This document shows positions 32,887 to 41,921 of a stretch of 64,000 nt of DNA, piece after piece (the first letter of the stretch is position 1; each line of letters begins with the position of its first letter). The DNA comes from an uncultured Parabacteroides sp. GTDB lineage: Bacteria > Bacteroidota > Bacteroidia > Bacteroidales > Tannerellaceae. The stretch spans positions 18,082 to 82,081 of the forward strand of contig CAKUZF010000007.1 of the NCBI GenBank assembly GCA_934718155.1, written 5' to 3'. Below the pieces are notes generated by a model. That model saw only the letters and a list, made by a program, of their open reading frames with translations. It ran no database searches and had not been told where the DNA came from. A program made the position numbers and the translations under genes.

Positions 32887-34731
32887 TTATTCTTCTTCTG
32901 TAGATGAGGAGAAGGGCTTATAGGCCACTCCTCGACCATCATATCCTGAATTCTTGAAATATTCCACAAATGTCAAACGGATGGAGTGTACATAGCCACT
33001 CAGACAAGAGAGGCCGATATTCAGACCGTGACCGAACACGAAGATCAAGCCAAAGCAAATCCAGCCAGGGATGCCGAAAAGGAAATCACCCATACCGTCG
33101 CGCAACTGCATACCCAGCGAGTTGAACACACCTCCCAGCATACCGCCAGCCAATCCCAAGGCATAGAGACGGAGATAAGAAAGCAGGTCTCCCATCAAGC
33201 CTGTGGCCATGTTATAAGTGTCCCACAAACCTGCGCCTACGTTGATAAACACATTACGCTTGATGTTGTTGAGCAGGTAGATGCCAATGGCCGAAATGCC
33301 ACTCACTATCAAGAAAGCCACCTTAGCCGTCTCCATATCCAAGAGGTTCAGATAGGTCAATGTAGCGATCGTCACGGTGCCACCCACAAAGAGCAACCAG
33401 CCCCATGCGGAAAGCGCATTCTTGAAACCATAGCGCACCGTAGCGCAAACCGCCTTCACCACCATAGCGAAGCAAATATGGAACATACCGACAACGAGGG
33501 CAAACACCATGGTGTTGTCGTAGGCCGTATCGCCATACTTGCCAACAATCATGCACTGCTTAATCCACTCCGGCAAGTCAAGCTTAACCAGCTCTACGCC
33601 AAAGAAGGTTCCTACCAAAGCGCCCACCACTGTCGTAGCCGCACCCAAGGTAATGAGCAGGTTCATCATGCCCGCCATCGATTTGCTCACCTTCGTCTTC
33701 AGGTAGATACCCAAGACAATCAGCAACAAGCCATAACCGGAATCGCCCACACACAAACCAAAGAAGAGCGCATAAAAGGGAGCCAACAAAGGAGTCGGGT
33801 CGAACTCGCCATAGTCGGGCATGCCATACATCTTCGTCAATGTCTCGAAAAGACGGGTCACAGCGTTGTTCTTCAGCTTAATCGGTGCGTTATCCTCCTT
33901 TTCGGCCGGACGCATCTCATAGTAAACTCCGCTCTCTTCGAGCATCGCCTTAACAGCTGCACTATTCTCTTCGGGCACCCAGCCCTCGAGCAACACCAAA
34001 GCTCCATCTGCCATACGCTCACCTCCCAAAGAGACCTTCGTCATCTCGATCTCGCCCGCCAAGGATTTCAAAGCGGCTTCCACAACAGGAATGCCAGCCA
34101 AACTGGTTTTAGCGAGGTTTTGCTTAGCTTGCTCACACTCTGCTAACAACTCTTTTCGCTGAGCCATCAATGCAGAGAGGCTCTGATGGGGCAAACGAAT
34201 CGTCTCGGCTTCCAGTTCGACTGGAGCGGGATTGACCGTCACAAAATTACACTGTCCACCCTTCACGGCAACCACCGTTGCGTGATACTCTTCCGTCCAA
34301 GCGGGATCGAACTGCTTCTCAGGGCAAGCGAAGAACTGCATCACCCAGCCATTTGCCTGCAAGGCATCGATCGTATTCCAATCAAACTCGCCCCACGGCT
34401 CCAGCTGCGCAATCTCACGCTCTACGGCTGGAAGCTGAGCTGTCAACTGCTGCAATTGACTCTGACGTAACTCGAAAACAGACAGGATCTCGTCGACAGA
34501 GGCCTGACTGGCAGAGGCTGACGGAGTAGCTCCGGCCGCCCATGTACTCATCTCCTTAAGCACATTCTTATAAGCGGAGCGACGTTGCAACAGTGCCTGC
34601 AACTCCTCATTACCTTCGCCCTGCTGGCGCAACTCCACGTGCACTACGCCCAACTCACGCAATCGTTCCAAGAAGTGCTCATATTCCTTATGATAGATAA
34701 GGAAGGTCAGTTTATCCATTTTCGCAATCAT
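32887..34731 (-). CDS. V-type ATP synthase subunit I (a-like stator)
   Basis: 614-residue membrane stator subunit that carries the ion half-channels beside the K ring. The N-terminal half is a coiled-coil cytosolic arm (FLIYHKEYEHFLERLRELGV, then LQQLTAQLPAVEREIAQLEP). The C-terminal half has about seven or eight helices, including FFGLCVGDSGYGLLLIVLG and LSYLRLYALGLAGGMLGGVF, the latter holding the conserved Arg facing the ring. The gene overlaps subunit D by 4 bases. Confidence 0.94.
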   Translation of the reverse strand: MIAKMDKLTFLIYHKEYEHFLERLRELGVVHVELRQQGEGNEELQALLQRRSAYKNVLKEMSTWAAGATPSASASQASVDEILSVFELRQSQLQQLTAQLPAVEREIAQLEPWGEFDWNTIDALQANGWVMQFFACPEKQFDPAWTEEYHATVVAVKGGQCNFVTVNPAPVELEAETIRLPHQSLSALMAQRKELLAECEQAKQNLAKTSLAGIPVVEAALKSLAGEIEMTKVSLGGERMADGALVLLEGWVPEENSAAVKAMLEESGVYYEMRPAEKEDNAPIKLKNNAVTRLFETLTKMYGMPDYGEFDPTPLLAPFYALFFGLCVGDSGYGLLLIVLGIYLKTKVSKSMAGMMNLLITLGAATTVVGALVGTFFGVELVKLDLPEWIKQCMIVGKYGDTAYDNTMVFALVVGMFHICFAMVVKAVCATVRYGFKNALSAWGWLLFVGGTVTIATLTYLNLLDMETAKVAFLIVSGISAIGIYLLNNIKRNVFINVGAGLWDTYNMATGLMGDLLSYLRLYALGLAGGMLGGVFNSLGMQLRDGMGDFLFGIPGWICFGLIFVFGHGLNIGLSCLSGYVHSIRLTFVEYFKNSGYDGRGVAYKPFSSSTEEE

Positions 34732-35348
34732 ACGGCAACCTCCTCCTCTTCTTTCGCTTTACGCTTTTCTTGATTTGCTCTCATAATCTTCTGCGACGAC
34801 TTAGAAAGGCTCTCCTCGTCTTCCATGAATCGTTTCACCTTTCGGATCGCATCCTTATAGCCAGGGATCTGAACCTTCTCGAAAAGATTCACCTTTTGAG
34901 TGGTCTTCTTCCTAGCGTGCTCCAGCAACTCCAGCTTCATGCCCTCAAACTCCGCCTCTATACCTGTACGGGCCAGTTTCTGCAACAAGGCCATACCATC
35001 GGCATACCATGCGGGGGCATTGAAGAGACTGTAATGTCTGATCTCGAACTTAATCTCGTCTAACAACGGAACGACCACACCTGCGATCTTCTTCGTCGAG
35101 AGGGTCACATCCTTCACGGCGATCAGCTCAGGATTGAACTCGTTCCACAGAGCCACCATGCTCTCGTAGCTCTGCATCTCTTGCTCCAGCTGAAGTTCCA
35201 ACTTGTCTACCTCATCCTTGGTGCGCTTCACCTCGATACGCAAGGCGCTCTCCTTACTCTTGATGGTAGGCAGCGAGCGCTCACGCATCTTCAGCTGCTT
35301 CTCCAATTGCTGAAGTGACGTCTTATTATATTGAAACTTGATAGCCAT
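34728..35348 (-). CDS. V-type ATP synthase subunit D (central shaft)
   Basis: 206-residue helical central-stalk subunit rotating inside the A3B3 head. It has two long coiled-coil helices at the ends (SLQQLEKQLKMRERSLPTIK and KVKRFMEDEESLSKSSQKIM) around a short middle region, as in the family. It lies between B (19-base gap) and I (4-base overlap). F, the usual shaft partner, is not recognised in the operon. Confidence 0.93.
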   Translation of the reverse strand: MAIKFQYNKTSLQQLEKQLKMRERSLPTIKSKESALRIEVKRTKDEVDKLELQLEQEMQSYESMVALWNEFNPELIAVKDVTLSTKKIAGVVVPLLDEIKFEIRHYSLFNAPAWYADGMALLQKLARTGIEAEFEGMKLELLEHARKKTTQKVNLFEKVQIPGYKDAIRKVKRFMEDEESLSKSSQKIMRANQEKRKAKEEEEVAV

Positions 35349-35367
35349 TCTATACTTAACTTAGGAG

Positions 35368-36684
35368 TTATTTCTTCCAATACTTATCTACGAATACCTG
35401 CTTAATGTTCACCTCAGCCGGGTTGAAATACTTGGCGAAGAGATCCCATGCCACATCGAGCATCTCGGTCGTATCGAGGTTGACATCGATAGCCAACAAC
35501 TTCGAAGAGTAGTCTTTCGCAAACGCCAGCGTACGGTTGTCGTAGTCGGTCAGGTCGAAACCATTCTCCATCTTCGTCTTCGCATTAGCCGCATCGGCAT
35601 ACAGACGGACAGCAGCGTTCATCACCTGCGGGTGATCCTCACGAGTCTTCTTTCCGGTAACGAGCTGTTTCAAACGAGACAAGCTTCGGAACGGATCGAC
35701 GATAACCTTACCCACATCGCTATCACGACGCAAGTAGAGCTGACCCTCGGTGATATAACCCGTGTTATCAGGCACGGCATGCGTAATGTCGCCACCCGAC
35801 AAGGTTGTTACGGCAATAATCGTGATTGAACCTCCAGCGGGGAACTGCACGGCCTTCTCGTAGATCTTCGCCAAGTCTGAATACAACGAACCCGGCATTG
35901 AGTCCTTCGAAGGAATCTGGTCCATACGGTTCGACACGATCGCCAAAGCATCGGCGTAGTTAGTCATATCGGTCAACAGCACCAAGACCTTCTCGTTCTT
36001 CTCGACAGCGAAATACTCCGCAGCGGTCAAGGCCATATCAGGGATCAAAATACGCTCTACAGAGGGATCCTCGGTCGTATTGATGAAGCTGACAATACGA
36101 TCCAGCGCACCTGCATTGCTAAACGTGTTCTTAAAGAAGAGGTAGTCGTCGTTAGTCATACCCATACCGCCCAAGATAATCTTGTCCGACTGAGCACGCA
36201 AAGCCACCATGGCCATCACCTGGTTAAATGGCTGGTCGGGATCGGCGAAGAAGGGGATCTTCTGACCAGTCACCAAGGTATTGTTCAAGTCGATACCTGC
36301 GATACCCGTTGCGATCAGCTCTGAAGGCTGCTTACGACGAACGGGGTTCACCGATGGACCGCCAATCTCTACCTCGCGTCCCTCGGGAGCTGGGCCACCA
36401 TCAATCGGCTCGCCATAAGCGTTGAAGAATCGGCCAGCCAACAGGTCGCCCACCTTCAACGAAGGAGCCTTGCCCATGAATACGACCTCGGCATTTGTGC
36501 GGATACCCTCCGTGCCGGAGAAAACCTGCAGCGTAACCTCGTCGCCAACAATCTTCACTACCTGAGCCAACTTACCATCGATAGAGGCCAGCTCATCATA
36601 TCCCACACCCGTTGCCTTCAGCGAGCAGGTCGCCTTGGTAATCTGGGTGATCTTTGTATATATCTTTTGAAATGCTTTTGCCAT
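35368..36684 (-). CDS. V-type ATP synthase subunit B (non-catalytic)
   Basis: 438-residue regulatory head subunit, with the arginine finger but no Walker A motif. It starts MAKAFQKIYTKITQITKATC and contains NPVRRKQPSELIATGIAGID, PFFADPDQPFNQVMAMVALR, VLLTDMTNYADALAIVSNRM and GSLYSDLAKIYEKA. Length and motifs match archaeal and bacterial V/A-type B subunits. It is 9 bases downstream of A. Confidence 0.95.
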   Translation of the reverse strand: MAKAFQKIYTKITQITKATCSLKATGVGYDELASIDGKLAQVVKIVGDEVTLQVFSGTEGIRTNAEVVFMGKAPSLKVGDLLAGRFFNAYGEPIDGGPAPEGREVEIGGPSVNPVRRKQPSELIATGIAGIDLNNTLVTGQKIPFFADPDQPFNQVMAMVALRAQSDKIILGGMGMTNDDYLFFKNTFSNAGALDRIVSFINTTEDPSVERILIPDMALTAAEYFAVEKNEKVLVLLTDMTNYADALAIVSNRMDQIPSKDSMPGSLYSDLAKIYEKAVQFPAGGSITIIAVTTLSGGDITHAVPDNTGYITEGQLYLRRDSDVGKVIVDPFRSLSRLKQLVTGKKTREDHPQVMNAAVRLYADAANAKTKMENGFDLTDYDNRTLAFAKDYSSKLLAIDVNLDTTEMLDVAWDLFAKYFNPAEVNIKQVFVDKYWKK

Positions 36685-36693
36685 AACTTACGC

Positions 36694-38451
36694 TTATTTA
36701 ACGATTCTCTCCTGTATCAACGCATCCAACTCCACATTGTGCTGGTTGAACGCCTCGCTCTGATATTCTGAGTAGTTCATCTGCTTGCAGATGTTGATCA
36801 TCTTCTTGAAATACTCCATTACCTCCAAGAAGTTCTCAAACTTAAACTCCGAGCGGCAGATATTCACAACACGGTCCAACATAAACTCCTGACGAGCCAG
36901 CGGAGTAACCGCATCGATCGTATCGAACGCATCCTGCTGCAAAATGACGAAGTCGATCAGCTCAGACTTCCAGAACGTCACGTGATAATCAACAGGCACG
37001 CCATCGTCGCCCAAGATGTTAATCTGCTCGGCAATCTCTTTACCACGCAACATACGGGTCTTCACCTCGTTCACCTTCTCAATCCAGCTCGGCGAGATAT
37101 GCTGCGAGATGTACTCTTGGAACTCAGGATACTCCAGGTATTTCGAGTAACTGTCGATCGGGTTGACAGCCGGGTAACGCTTACGGTCAGCGCGCTCTTG
37201 TTCCAAGGCATAGAAGCATCGAGCCACCTTCTTGGTGTTCTCAGTCACAGGCTCCTTCAGGTTACCACCCGCAGGAGACACCGTACCGATGAAGGTAACG
37301 GAACCTGTAGCTCCATTGTTCAGATGCACGAATCCCGCACGAGCGTAGAAGTTGGCCACGATAGCCGACAAGTCCATCGGGAAGGCATCCGGTCCGGGCA
37401 GCTCCTCCAAACGGTTTGACATCTCACGCAAGGCCTGTGCCCAACGAGAGGTCGAGTCAGCCATCAGCAACACTTTCAAACCCATTCCACGATAATACTC
37501 GGCAATAGTCATGGCCGTATAAACAGAAGCCTCACGAGCGGCAACTGGCATGTTTGAGGTGTTGGCGATAATGATAGTACGCTCCATCAACTTACGGCCA
37601 GTATGCGGGTCGATCAACTCGGGGAACTCCGTGAAGACCTCCACAACCTCGTTGGCACGCTCACCGCAGGCAGCGATGATAACGATATCCGCCTCAGCCT
37701 GCTTTGAGATCGCATGCTGAAGCACCGTCTTACCCGTACCAAACGGACCAGGGATAAAGCCCGTACCACCCTCAACGATGGGGTTCACGGTATCAATTGT
37801 TCGAACACCCGTCTCCAACAGTTTGAATGGGCGGGGTTTCTCACGATAGCACGTGATGGCCTTCTTCACCGGCCAACGCTGAATCATCGTCACCTTCACC
37901 TCGGCGCCATTCGCATCAGTCAGTACAGCCATCGTGTCGTGGATTGTATAAGCACCTGCTGCCGCAACCTCCTTCACAGTGTAAACGCCCTTGAAGGTAA
38001 ACGGCACCATAATCTTATGCGGCTGAGAGTTCTCGTCCACCTCTCCTAACCAATCGCCAGCGGCAACTTGGTCGCCAGCCTTAGCCAGCGGCTTGAAATC
38101 CCACTTCTTATCATTATCCAATGCGAACGTGTAATCGCCACGTTTCAAGAAGACGCCTTCCATCTTGTCGAGGTCGTTCTGCAAACCATCGTAGTTGCGC
38201 GACAGCATACCGGGACCCAGCGTCACCTCCAACATGTGGCCTTGGAACTCAGCCTCATCACCTACACGCATACCACGTGTGCTCTCGAACACCTGAACAA
38301 AGGCATTCTTACCTATTACCTTGATCACCTCCGCCATCAGCTTCACGCCTCCAACAGAAATGTAACAGATCTCATTCTGTGAAACCGGGCCGTCAACCTC
38401 CACGGTCACCAGATTGGATACGATTCCTTTTACAATACCTTTCGTAGCCAT
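36694..38451 (-). CDS. V-type ATP synthase subunit A (catalytic)
   Basis: 585-residue catalytic head subunit. The Walker A motif is GPFGTGKT (235-242), with the Phe-Gly variant typical of V/A-ATPases. The non-homologous bulge region is at about 110-190; ADSTSRWAQALREMSNRLEE and PAGGNLKEPVTENT are conserved active-site stretches. It is 2 bases downstream of the DUF2764 gene. The enzyme probably hydrolyses ATP to pump ions, or makes ATP from an ion gradient; direction cannot be read from sequence. Confidence 0.96.
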   Translation of the reverse strand: MATKGIVKGIVSNLVTVEVDGPVSQNEICYISVGGVKLMAEVIKVIGKNAFVQVFESTRGMRVGDEAEFQGHMLEVTLGPGMLSRNYDGLQNDLDKMEGVFLKRGDYTFALDNDKKWDFKPLAKAGDQVAAGDWLGEVDENSQPHKIMVPFTFKGVYTVKEVAAAGAYTIHDTMAVLTDANGAEVKVTMIQRWPVKKAITCYREKPRPFKLLETGVRTIDTVNPIVEGGTGFIPGPFGTGKTVLQHAISKQAEADIVIIAACGERANEVVEVFTEFPELIDPHTGRKLMERTIIIANTSNMPVAAREASVYTAMTIAEYYRGMGLKVLLMADSTSRWAQALREMSNRLEELPGPDAFPMDLSAIVANFYARAGFVHLNNGATGSVTFIGTVSPAGGNLKEPVTENTKKVARCFYALEQERADRKRYPAVNPIDSYSKYLEYPEFQEYISQHISPSWIEKVNEVKTRMLRGKEIAEQINILGDDGVPVDYHVTFWKSELIDFVILQQDAFDTIDAVTPLARQEFMLDRVVNICRSEFKFENFLEVMEYFKKMINICKQMNYSEYQSEAFNQHNVELDALIQERIVK

Positions 38452-38453
38452 AA

Positions 38454-39338
38454 TTATTTCATATTGTTTCTTTTAAATTCATCCAACGCATGCTCACTTC
38501 CTTTCTTCATCGCACCTACCATCTTACGGAAGATCTGCTCGCCACGAGCCTTATCCAAAGTCACCCAGCGCTCGATCATCTCCAATTGCAGCAAGTAGGC
38601 AAAGACACACTCAATATCGAACGTCATGAAGAAGGTTTGCTCTTCGAGCCATTTCCACTTCAACAAGTCGATCTTCTTCTCTCGCGCATAAAGGTCGGCC
38701 TCCTCGGCGATTCGATGTAGCTCAGCCAGATAAGCCACGCTGTCGGTCAAGCCAAAATCGCGTGCGTTAGAGGTACGGATCTGCTCCGCAATCTCGTTAT
38801 GCCCAACGATGTAAAGGGATTTGTCAAAACCATATTTTCGGCAGGTGATTGCCGTCAATACATTATTAATATTAAGGTTCAACTCAAACCAAGCAGCCAC
38901 CATCGGATTGTTTACTCGCATAGCCACCTCATAATAGCGCGCTGACAGTTGATCCTCCAAGGAGACGGGGCTCTTCTCCCCCTTCTGTTCTTCCTGCTGT
39001 TCCTGCTCTTCCAGGTAGTGTTGCAAAAACGCTACCATATAGGGAGGGACGGCCTCGAACTTCGGCAATTTCTTCTTCTTTTTCAACGCCTCACAGACGG
39101 CCTCGAACTGCTCGGCCGTGGCACGGCCTCGTGGGTCGAACTTCGCCTCCGGATCTTTCAGCCAAGCCAGCAAATTGGCATTGTCGTATTTCAAGAAGAA
39201 AAGGTTAATCAGTTTCCGGTCTTTCCCCGATAACATCGCATCAATCTCCGCATGGAAATCGGCCACTGTGTAGGCCAACTTGCCATCGTCGAGCGAGATG
39301 TCAGGTAATCCGGATACTAAATAATAATACTTACCCAT
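38454..39338 (-). CDS. DUF2764 protein of V-ATPase operon (subunit C-like)
   Basis: 294-residue helical protein found in V-ATPase operons of Bacteroidetes and relatives between E and A, where other operons carry subunit C. It starts MGKYYYLVSGLPDISLDD and is rich in charged helices (KYDNANLLAWLKDPEAKFDP, then YEVAMRVNNPMVAAWFELNL). By position and size it probably takes the role of subunit C, linking the central shaft to the K ring; this is inference. Gaps to E and A are 1-2 bases, so translation is coupled. Confidence 0.85.
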   Translation of the reverse strand: MGKYYYLVSGLPDISLDDGKLAYTVADFHAEIDAMLSGKDRKLINLFFLKYDNANLLAWLKDPEAKFDPRGRATAEQFEAVCEALKKKKKLPKFEAVPPYMVAFLQHYLEEQEQQEEQKGEKSPVSLEDQLSARYYEVAMRVNNPMVAAWFELNLNINNVLTAITCRKYGFDKSLYIVGHNEIAEQIRTSNARDFGLTDSVAYLAELHRIAEEADLYAREKKIDLLKWKWLEEQTFFMTFDIECVFAYLLQLEMIERWVTLDKARGEQIFRKMVGAMKKGSEHALDEFKRNNMK

Positions 39339-39339
39339 A

Positions 39340-39930
39340 TTAGAACAGCATTTCGATCAACTGAGGACGTAAGAAATCTTTGAAAAACTCCACAAATTCA
39401 TCCTCTCCAAAAGTAATCTTATATGAACCATCGGCAGGGATAACCGAGAATGAGCTCTTCTTGCCATTCACCTGCTCAATCTTGTAGCCTTTATTCAGCA
39501 GATCTTTCGCATTCGACATGAAATAAGTCTTCAACGCCTCCGCATCGGCCGACTGAATAGTCAAGTTCTCATGTGCGGGCCAGCTCTTCACCAACTCCAG
39601 GATAACCTTTTGCATATATGCAGGATCGGCAGCCGCAGCCTTCACGTTGGCTCCCACGATGTCGCCGGTAATCAGGTTGGTCACCTCGCCTTTCAGCACC
39701 TCAACAGATTGAGCGGCAAACAGCTTCAATTCTGCCTCTGTATTCTTCTTCAACTCTGCTGCTTTCTTCTCAGCCTCGGCCACAATACGAGCAGCCTCTT
39801 CTTCAGCGGCTTTTACGATTGACTCTTTCTGAGCATTCGCCTCAGCGATAATCCGCCCAGCCTCTTCATTACCCTTCTCTACACCTTCTTTGTAGATTTT
39901 GTCGGTAAGTTCCTGAATCTTTGTATCCAT
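39340..39930 (-). CDS. V-type ATP synthase subunit E (peripheral stalk)
   Basis: 196-residue peripheral stalk subunit. The N-terminal half is a long Ala/Glu/Lys-rich coiled coil (RIIAEANAQKESIVKAAEEE, then AAELKKNTEAELKLFAAQSV); the C-terminal half is a globular head that contacts subunit B. It is the first gene of the operon, with a TAACTTTG -7 box 52 bases upstream. A separate G/H coiled-coil partner, usual for E, is not seen in the operon. Confidence 0.92.
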   Translation of the reverse strand: MDTKIQELTDKIYKEGVEKGNEEAGRIIAEANAQKESIVKAAEEEAARIVAEAEKKAAELKKNTEAELKLFAAQSVEVLKGEVTNLITGDIVGANVKAAAADPAYMQKVILELVKSWPAHENLTIQSADAEALKTYFMSNAKDLLNKGYKIEQVNGKKSSFSVIPADGSYKITFGEDEFVEFFKDFLRPQLIEMLF

Positions 39931-39981
39931 GTCCTATTATAATAATATTTTTACATTGTTATTTCTCATAGTAATCGGTTG

Positions 39982-39989
39982 CAAAGTTA
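39982..39989 (-). promoter_or_regulatory. -7 box of V-ATPase operon
   Basis: Minus-strand TAACTTTG, a full TANNTTTG match, 52 bases before the subunit E start. Confidence 0.55.
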
Positions 39990-40161
39990 TTTATTTCTAT
40001 GGATTGGCATATTTTCAAGTGTGAAATCTTTGTAAAATCTAACATATTTCTTGAAAATCGCAATTACGGCGTACACCTCTCTAAAAGATCGTCAGTTTTA
40101 TACTCTGTTAAATAATGCGCAAAATATCACACAATAGGCTTCATATATTAAATATAGTATT

Positions 40162-40169
40162 TATATTTG
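40162..40169 (+). promoter_or_regulatory. -7 box of small hypothetical gene
   Basis: TATATTTG, a full match, 34 bases before the ATG at 40204, followed by an A-rich leader. Confidence 0.5.
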
Positions 40170-40203
40170 CGCTGAAAATATAAATACTAAAAAACATATT
40201 AAG

Positions 40204-40419
40204 ATGGCAAGAACAGTAGATTACAATTTAAAGGCAGAGAAAATTAAAAATCAAGTGGACGAATTAGTAAAGGAATTGATCGCCGCCAAGAATGCGCCTG
40301 CAGCCAAGAGCAAAACAAAAATCAGCGACATCGACCTTGATAATGAGGACTTAAAATCTTTGTTGCAACTGCAAGCGCGTATCACGCGACTGATTATCGA
40401 GAAAACGGCTAATCAGTAA
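40204..40419 (+). CDS. Small hypothetical protein, 71 aa
   Basis: I do not recognise a family. The protein is soluble, Lys-rich and mostly helical: LKAEKIKNQVDELVKELIAA, an Ala/Lys linker, then LKSLLQLQARITRLIIEKTA, giving two heptad-like helices. It may be a small coiled-coil or nucleic-acid-associated protein; that is a guess from composition. It has its own -7 box, stands alone, and is followed 24 bases later by a 22-bp tandem repeat array. Confidence 0.7.
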   Translation: MARTVDYNLKAEKIKNQVDELVKELIAAKNAPAAKSKTKISDIDLDNEDLKSLLQLQARITRLIIEKTANQ

Positions 40420-40443
40420 GGACAAGGTTTTGTTATATTCCAC

Positions 40444-40509
40444 GGTATAAGTTCTCGAACCCCACGGTATAAGATCTCGAACCCCACAGTATAAGATCTC
40501 GAACCCCAC
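40444..40509 (+). repeat. Array C: three 22-bp tandem units, different sequence
   Basis: Three units of exactly 22 bp at 40444, 40466 and 40488, core GTATAAGATCTCGAACCCCA. Unit 1 has GTTCTC for GATCTC; unit 3 starts A for G. Partial unit edges flank both sides (CCAC before, CCACAG after). When phased on CCACGG it matches the array A unit at 11 of 22 bases, with the same period. A long palindrome follows 61 bases later. No spacers and no coding periodicity. Confidence 0.85.
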
Positions 40510-40570
40510 AGTGGGAGAACGGAGAATTAGGGAATCTTTGATATTCCAGCAGTCGCTGGGAAAAAGTAAA

Positions 40571-40622
40571 ACGGCCGCCGGAGATGTATTCACCAATTGG
40601 TGGACATATTTCCGACGGCCGT
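40571..40622 (-). terminator. 52-base palindrome, terminator of metal-efflux operon
   Basis: Symmetric about 40596/40597: ACGGCCG at both ends, CACCAATTGGTG in the centre, with a few mismatches between. On the minus strand it lies 21 bases after the czcC-like stop and is followed by TTTTACTTTTT. Its size and the 22-bp array beside it also recall copies A and B of the composite element. Confidence 0.7.
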
Positions 40623-40643
40623 TAAATCATCTCTTTGCCAATC

Positions 40644-41921
40644 TTACGGTTGGAGCTGGATATTCCATTGACCAGCCGACCGCTCCAACTCCACCAAAGC
40701 GGAACTATAGTTGAAGAGGGTCTCGATATATTGCGCCTGCACATCGTCGTAGGTGCGTTGCGCATCCAGCACCTCTATCAAGGAGGCTTCGCCCCGCTGA
40801 TAGCTATAGCGCTTTCCCTCCATCACGGCCTCGGCCTGACGCAGCAAGCCATTGTCATATTGCGCCACCTGCTTCCGGCTCAACTCATACGTCCAAAAGG
40901 CCTGCATCACTTCAGTCTGCACCTGCAAGCGGGCCTCCTCATAACGCAATTCAGCCTGTTGCGCCCTGAAACGGGCAGCACGCACTGTGCCTTTGTTGAA
41001 GTTGGAGAGCTTCAAAGGGATAGCGATGCCTGCCGACACGCCTGTGAACGGAGGAGCGGGAGCTTCCTCGTTGTGTACACGCGCATTTCGGCTAACCGTC
41101 ACCGACAGATCCACATCAGTGTTTCGCTCACGCCGAGCCACCTTCAACGCCTTAGCGGCCACTTCCTTGTCTTGCAGGGCCGCCACTAAGTCGGCACGCT
41201 GGAGCAGAGCTTCGTTGAGCAAATCGGCCAAAACGAAGTTCTGCTCAAGCAACTGAAGCTCTCCTTCGGGCAGAAACAGGGTGTCGGTGCTGAACGAGCC
41301 GGTCTGTACGCTCAGTTGGCTCAAAGCCTTATAAAGTTCCGCTTGTGTCTGCACCATCTCGTTGCGTATCACCTCTGCCTCGACGCGGCTCTGAATGGCA
41401 TCCACCTCGCCAATCTCGCCTAATTGGTGGCGAATGCTGTCGCTGGTGGCCAGCTGGTCGATCGACTCGAAGGTGCGCTGCTTCACCTGAAAGAGCTGAC
41501 GCTGGCGCAAAGCCTCCAGATAGGCCAAGGTGGCATCGGCCCTTAGATTGCGAAGATAGTCGGCCAAGAGGGCTTCGGCCAACGCCTGCTCGCTTTTCGC
41601 TAAAGCGATGTTTGCTCCTCGTTTGCCAAAGCTGAAGGTTTTGCTCAGTTCCACCTCTACGCCCTCTCCCATCTGGAGCGAGTTGTTCTCATTATTATAA
41701 TAGGAGACCGACAGGTTCGGATCATTGAACACCTTCGCGGCGGTCACCTCCGCCTGAGCGGCTGGCACGTTCAGTTTCTCGGCTGCATAGCCCACATTAT
41801 CCTGGGCAACCCGCTGCATATAGTCGGCATACGACAGGTTGACGGGTGTTTGCCCCATCGCCATTACCAGGGGCAAGCTTCCGCCGACAAGCAGTCCTAT
41901 CAATCGTTGAAATCGTTTCAT
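40644..41921 (-). CDS. TolC family outer-membrane protein of metal efflux system (CzcC-like)
   Basis: 425-residue OEP channel protein. A signal peptide (MKRFQRLIGLLVGGSLPLVM, cleaved after AMG) is followed by two repeats rich in long helices (PAAQAEVTAAKVFNDPNLSV, then GEASLIEVLDAQRTYDDVQA). The last gene of the His-rich-CzcB-CzcA-CzcC operon; its start overlaps the permease stop by 4 bases. It exports metal ions passed on by the RND permease and adaptor. It ends at a long hairpin. Confidence 0.9.
   Translation of the reverse strand: MKRFQRLIGLLVGGSLPLVMAMGQTPVNLSYADYMQRVAQDNVGYAAEKLNVPAAQAEVTAAKVFNDPNLSVSYYNNENNSLQMGEGVEVELSKTFSFGKRGANIALAKSEQALAEALLADYLRNLRADATLAYLEALRQRQLFQVKQRTFESIDQLATSDSIRHQLGEIGEVDAIQSRVEAEVIRNEMVQTQAELYKALSQLSVQTGSFSTDTLFLPEGELQLLEQNFVLADLLNEALLQRADLVAALQDKEVAAKALKVARRERNTDVDLSVTVSRNARVHNEEAPAPPFTGVSAGIAIPLKLSNFNKGTVRAARFRAQQAELRYEEARLQVQTEVMQAFWTYELSRKQVAQYDNGLLRQAEAVMEGKRYSYQRGEASLIEVLDAQRTYDDVQAQYIETLFNYSSALVELERSAGQWNIQLQP

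Larger units (their letters stand above)
39931..40203. other. Divergent control region of V-ATPase operon and small gene
   Basis: 273 AT-rich bases without a gene. They hold the minus-strand -7 box of the V-ATPase operon (39982-39989) and the plus-strand -7 box of the 71-aa gene (40162-40169). Nothing else was recognised. Confidence 0.6.

Noticed and set aside
32986..34146. 386-codon open frame antisense to V-ATPase subunit I
   Set aside because: Same reasons: a low-complexity His/Gln/Arg translation opposite a well-supported gene.
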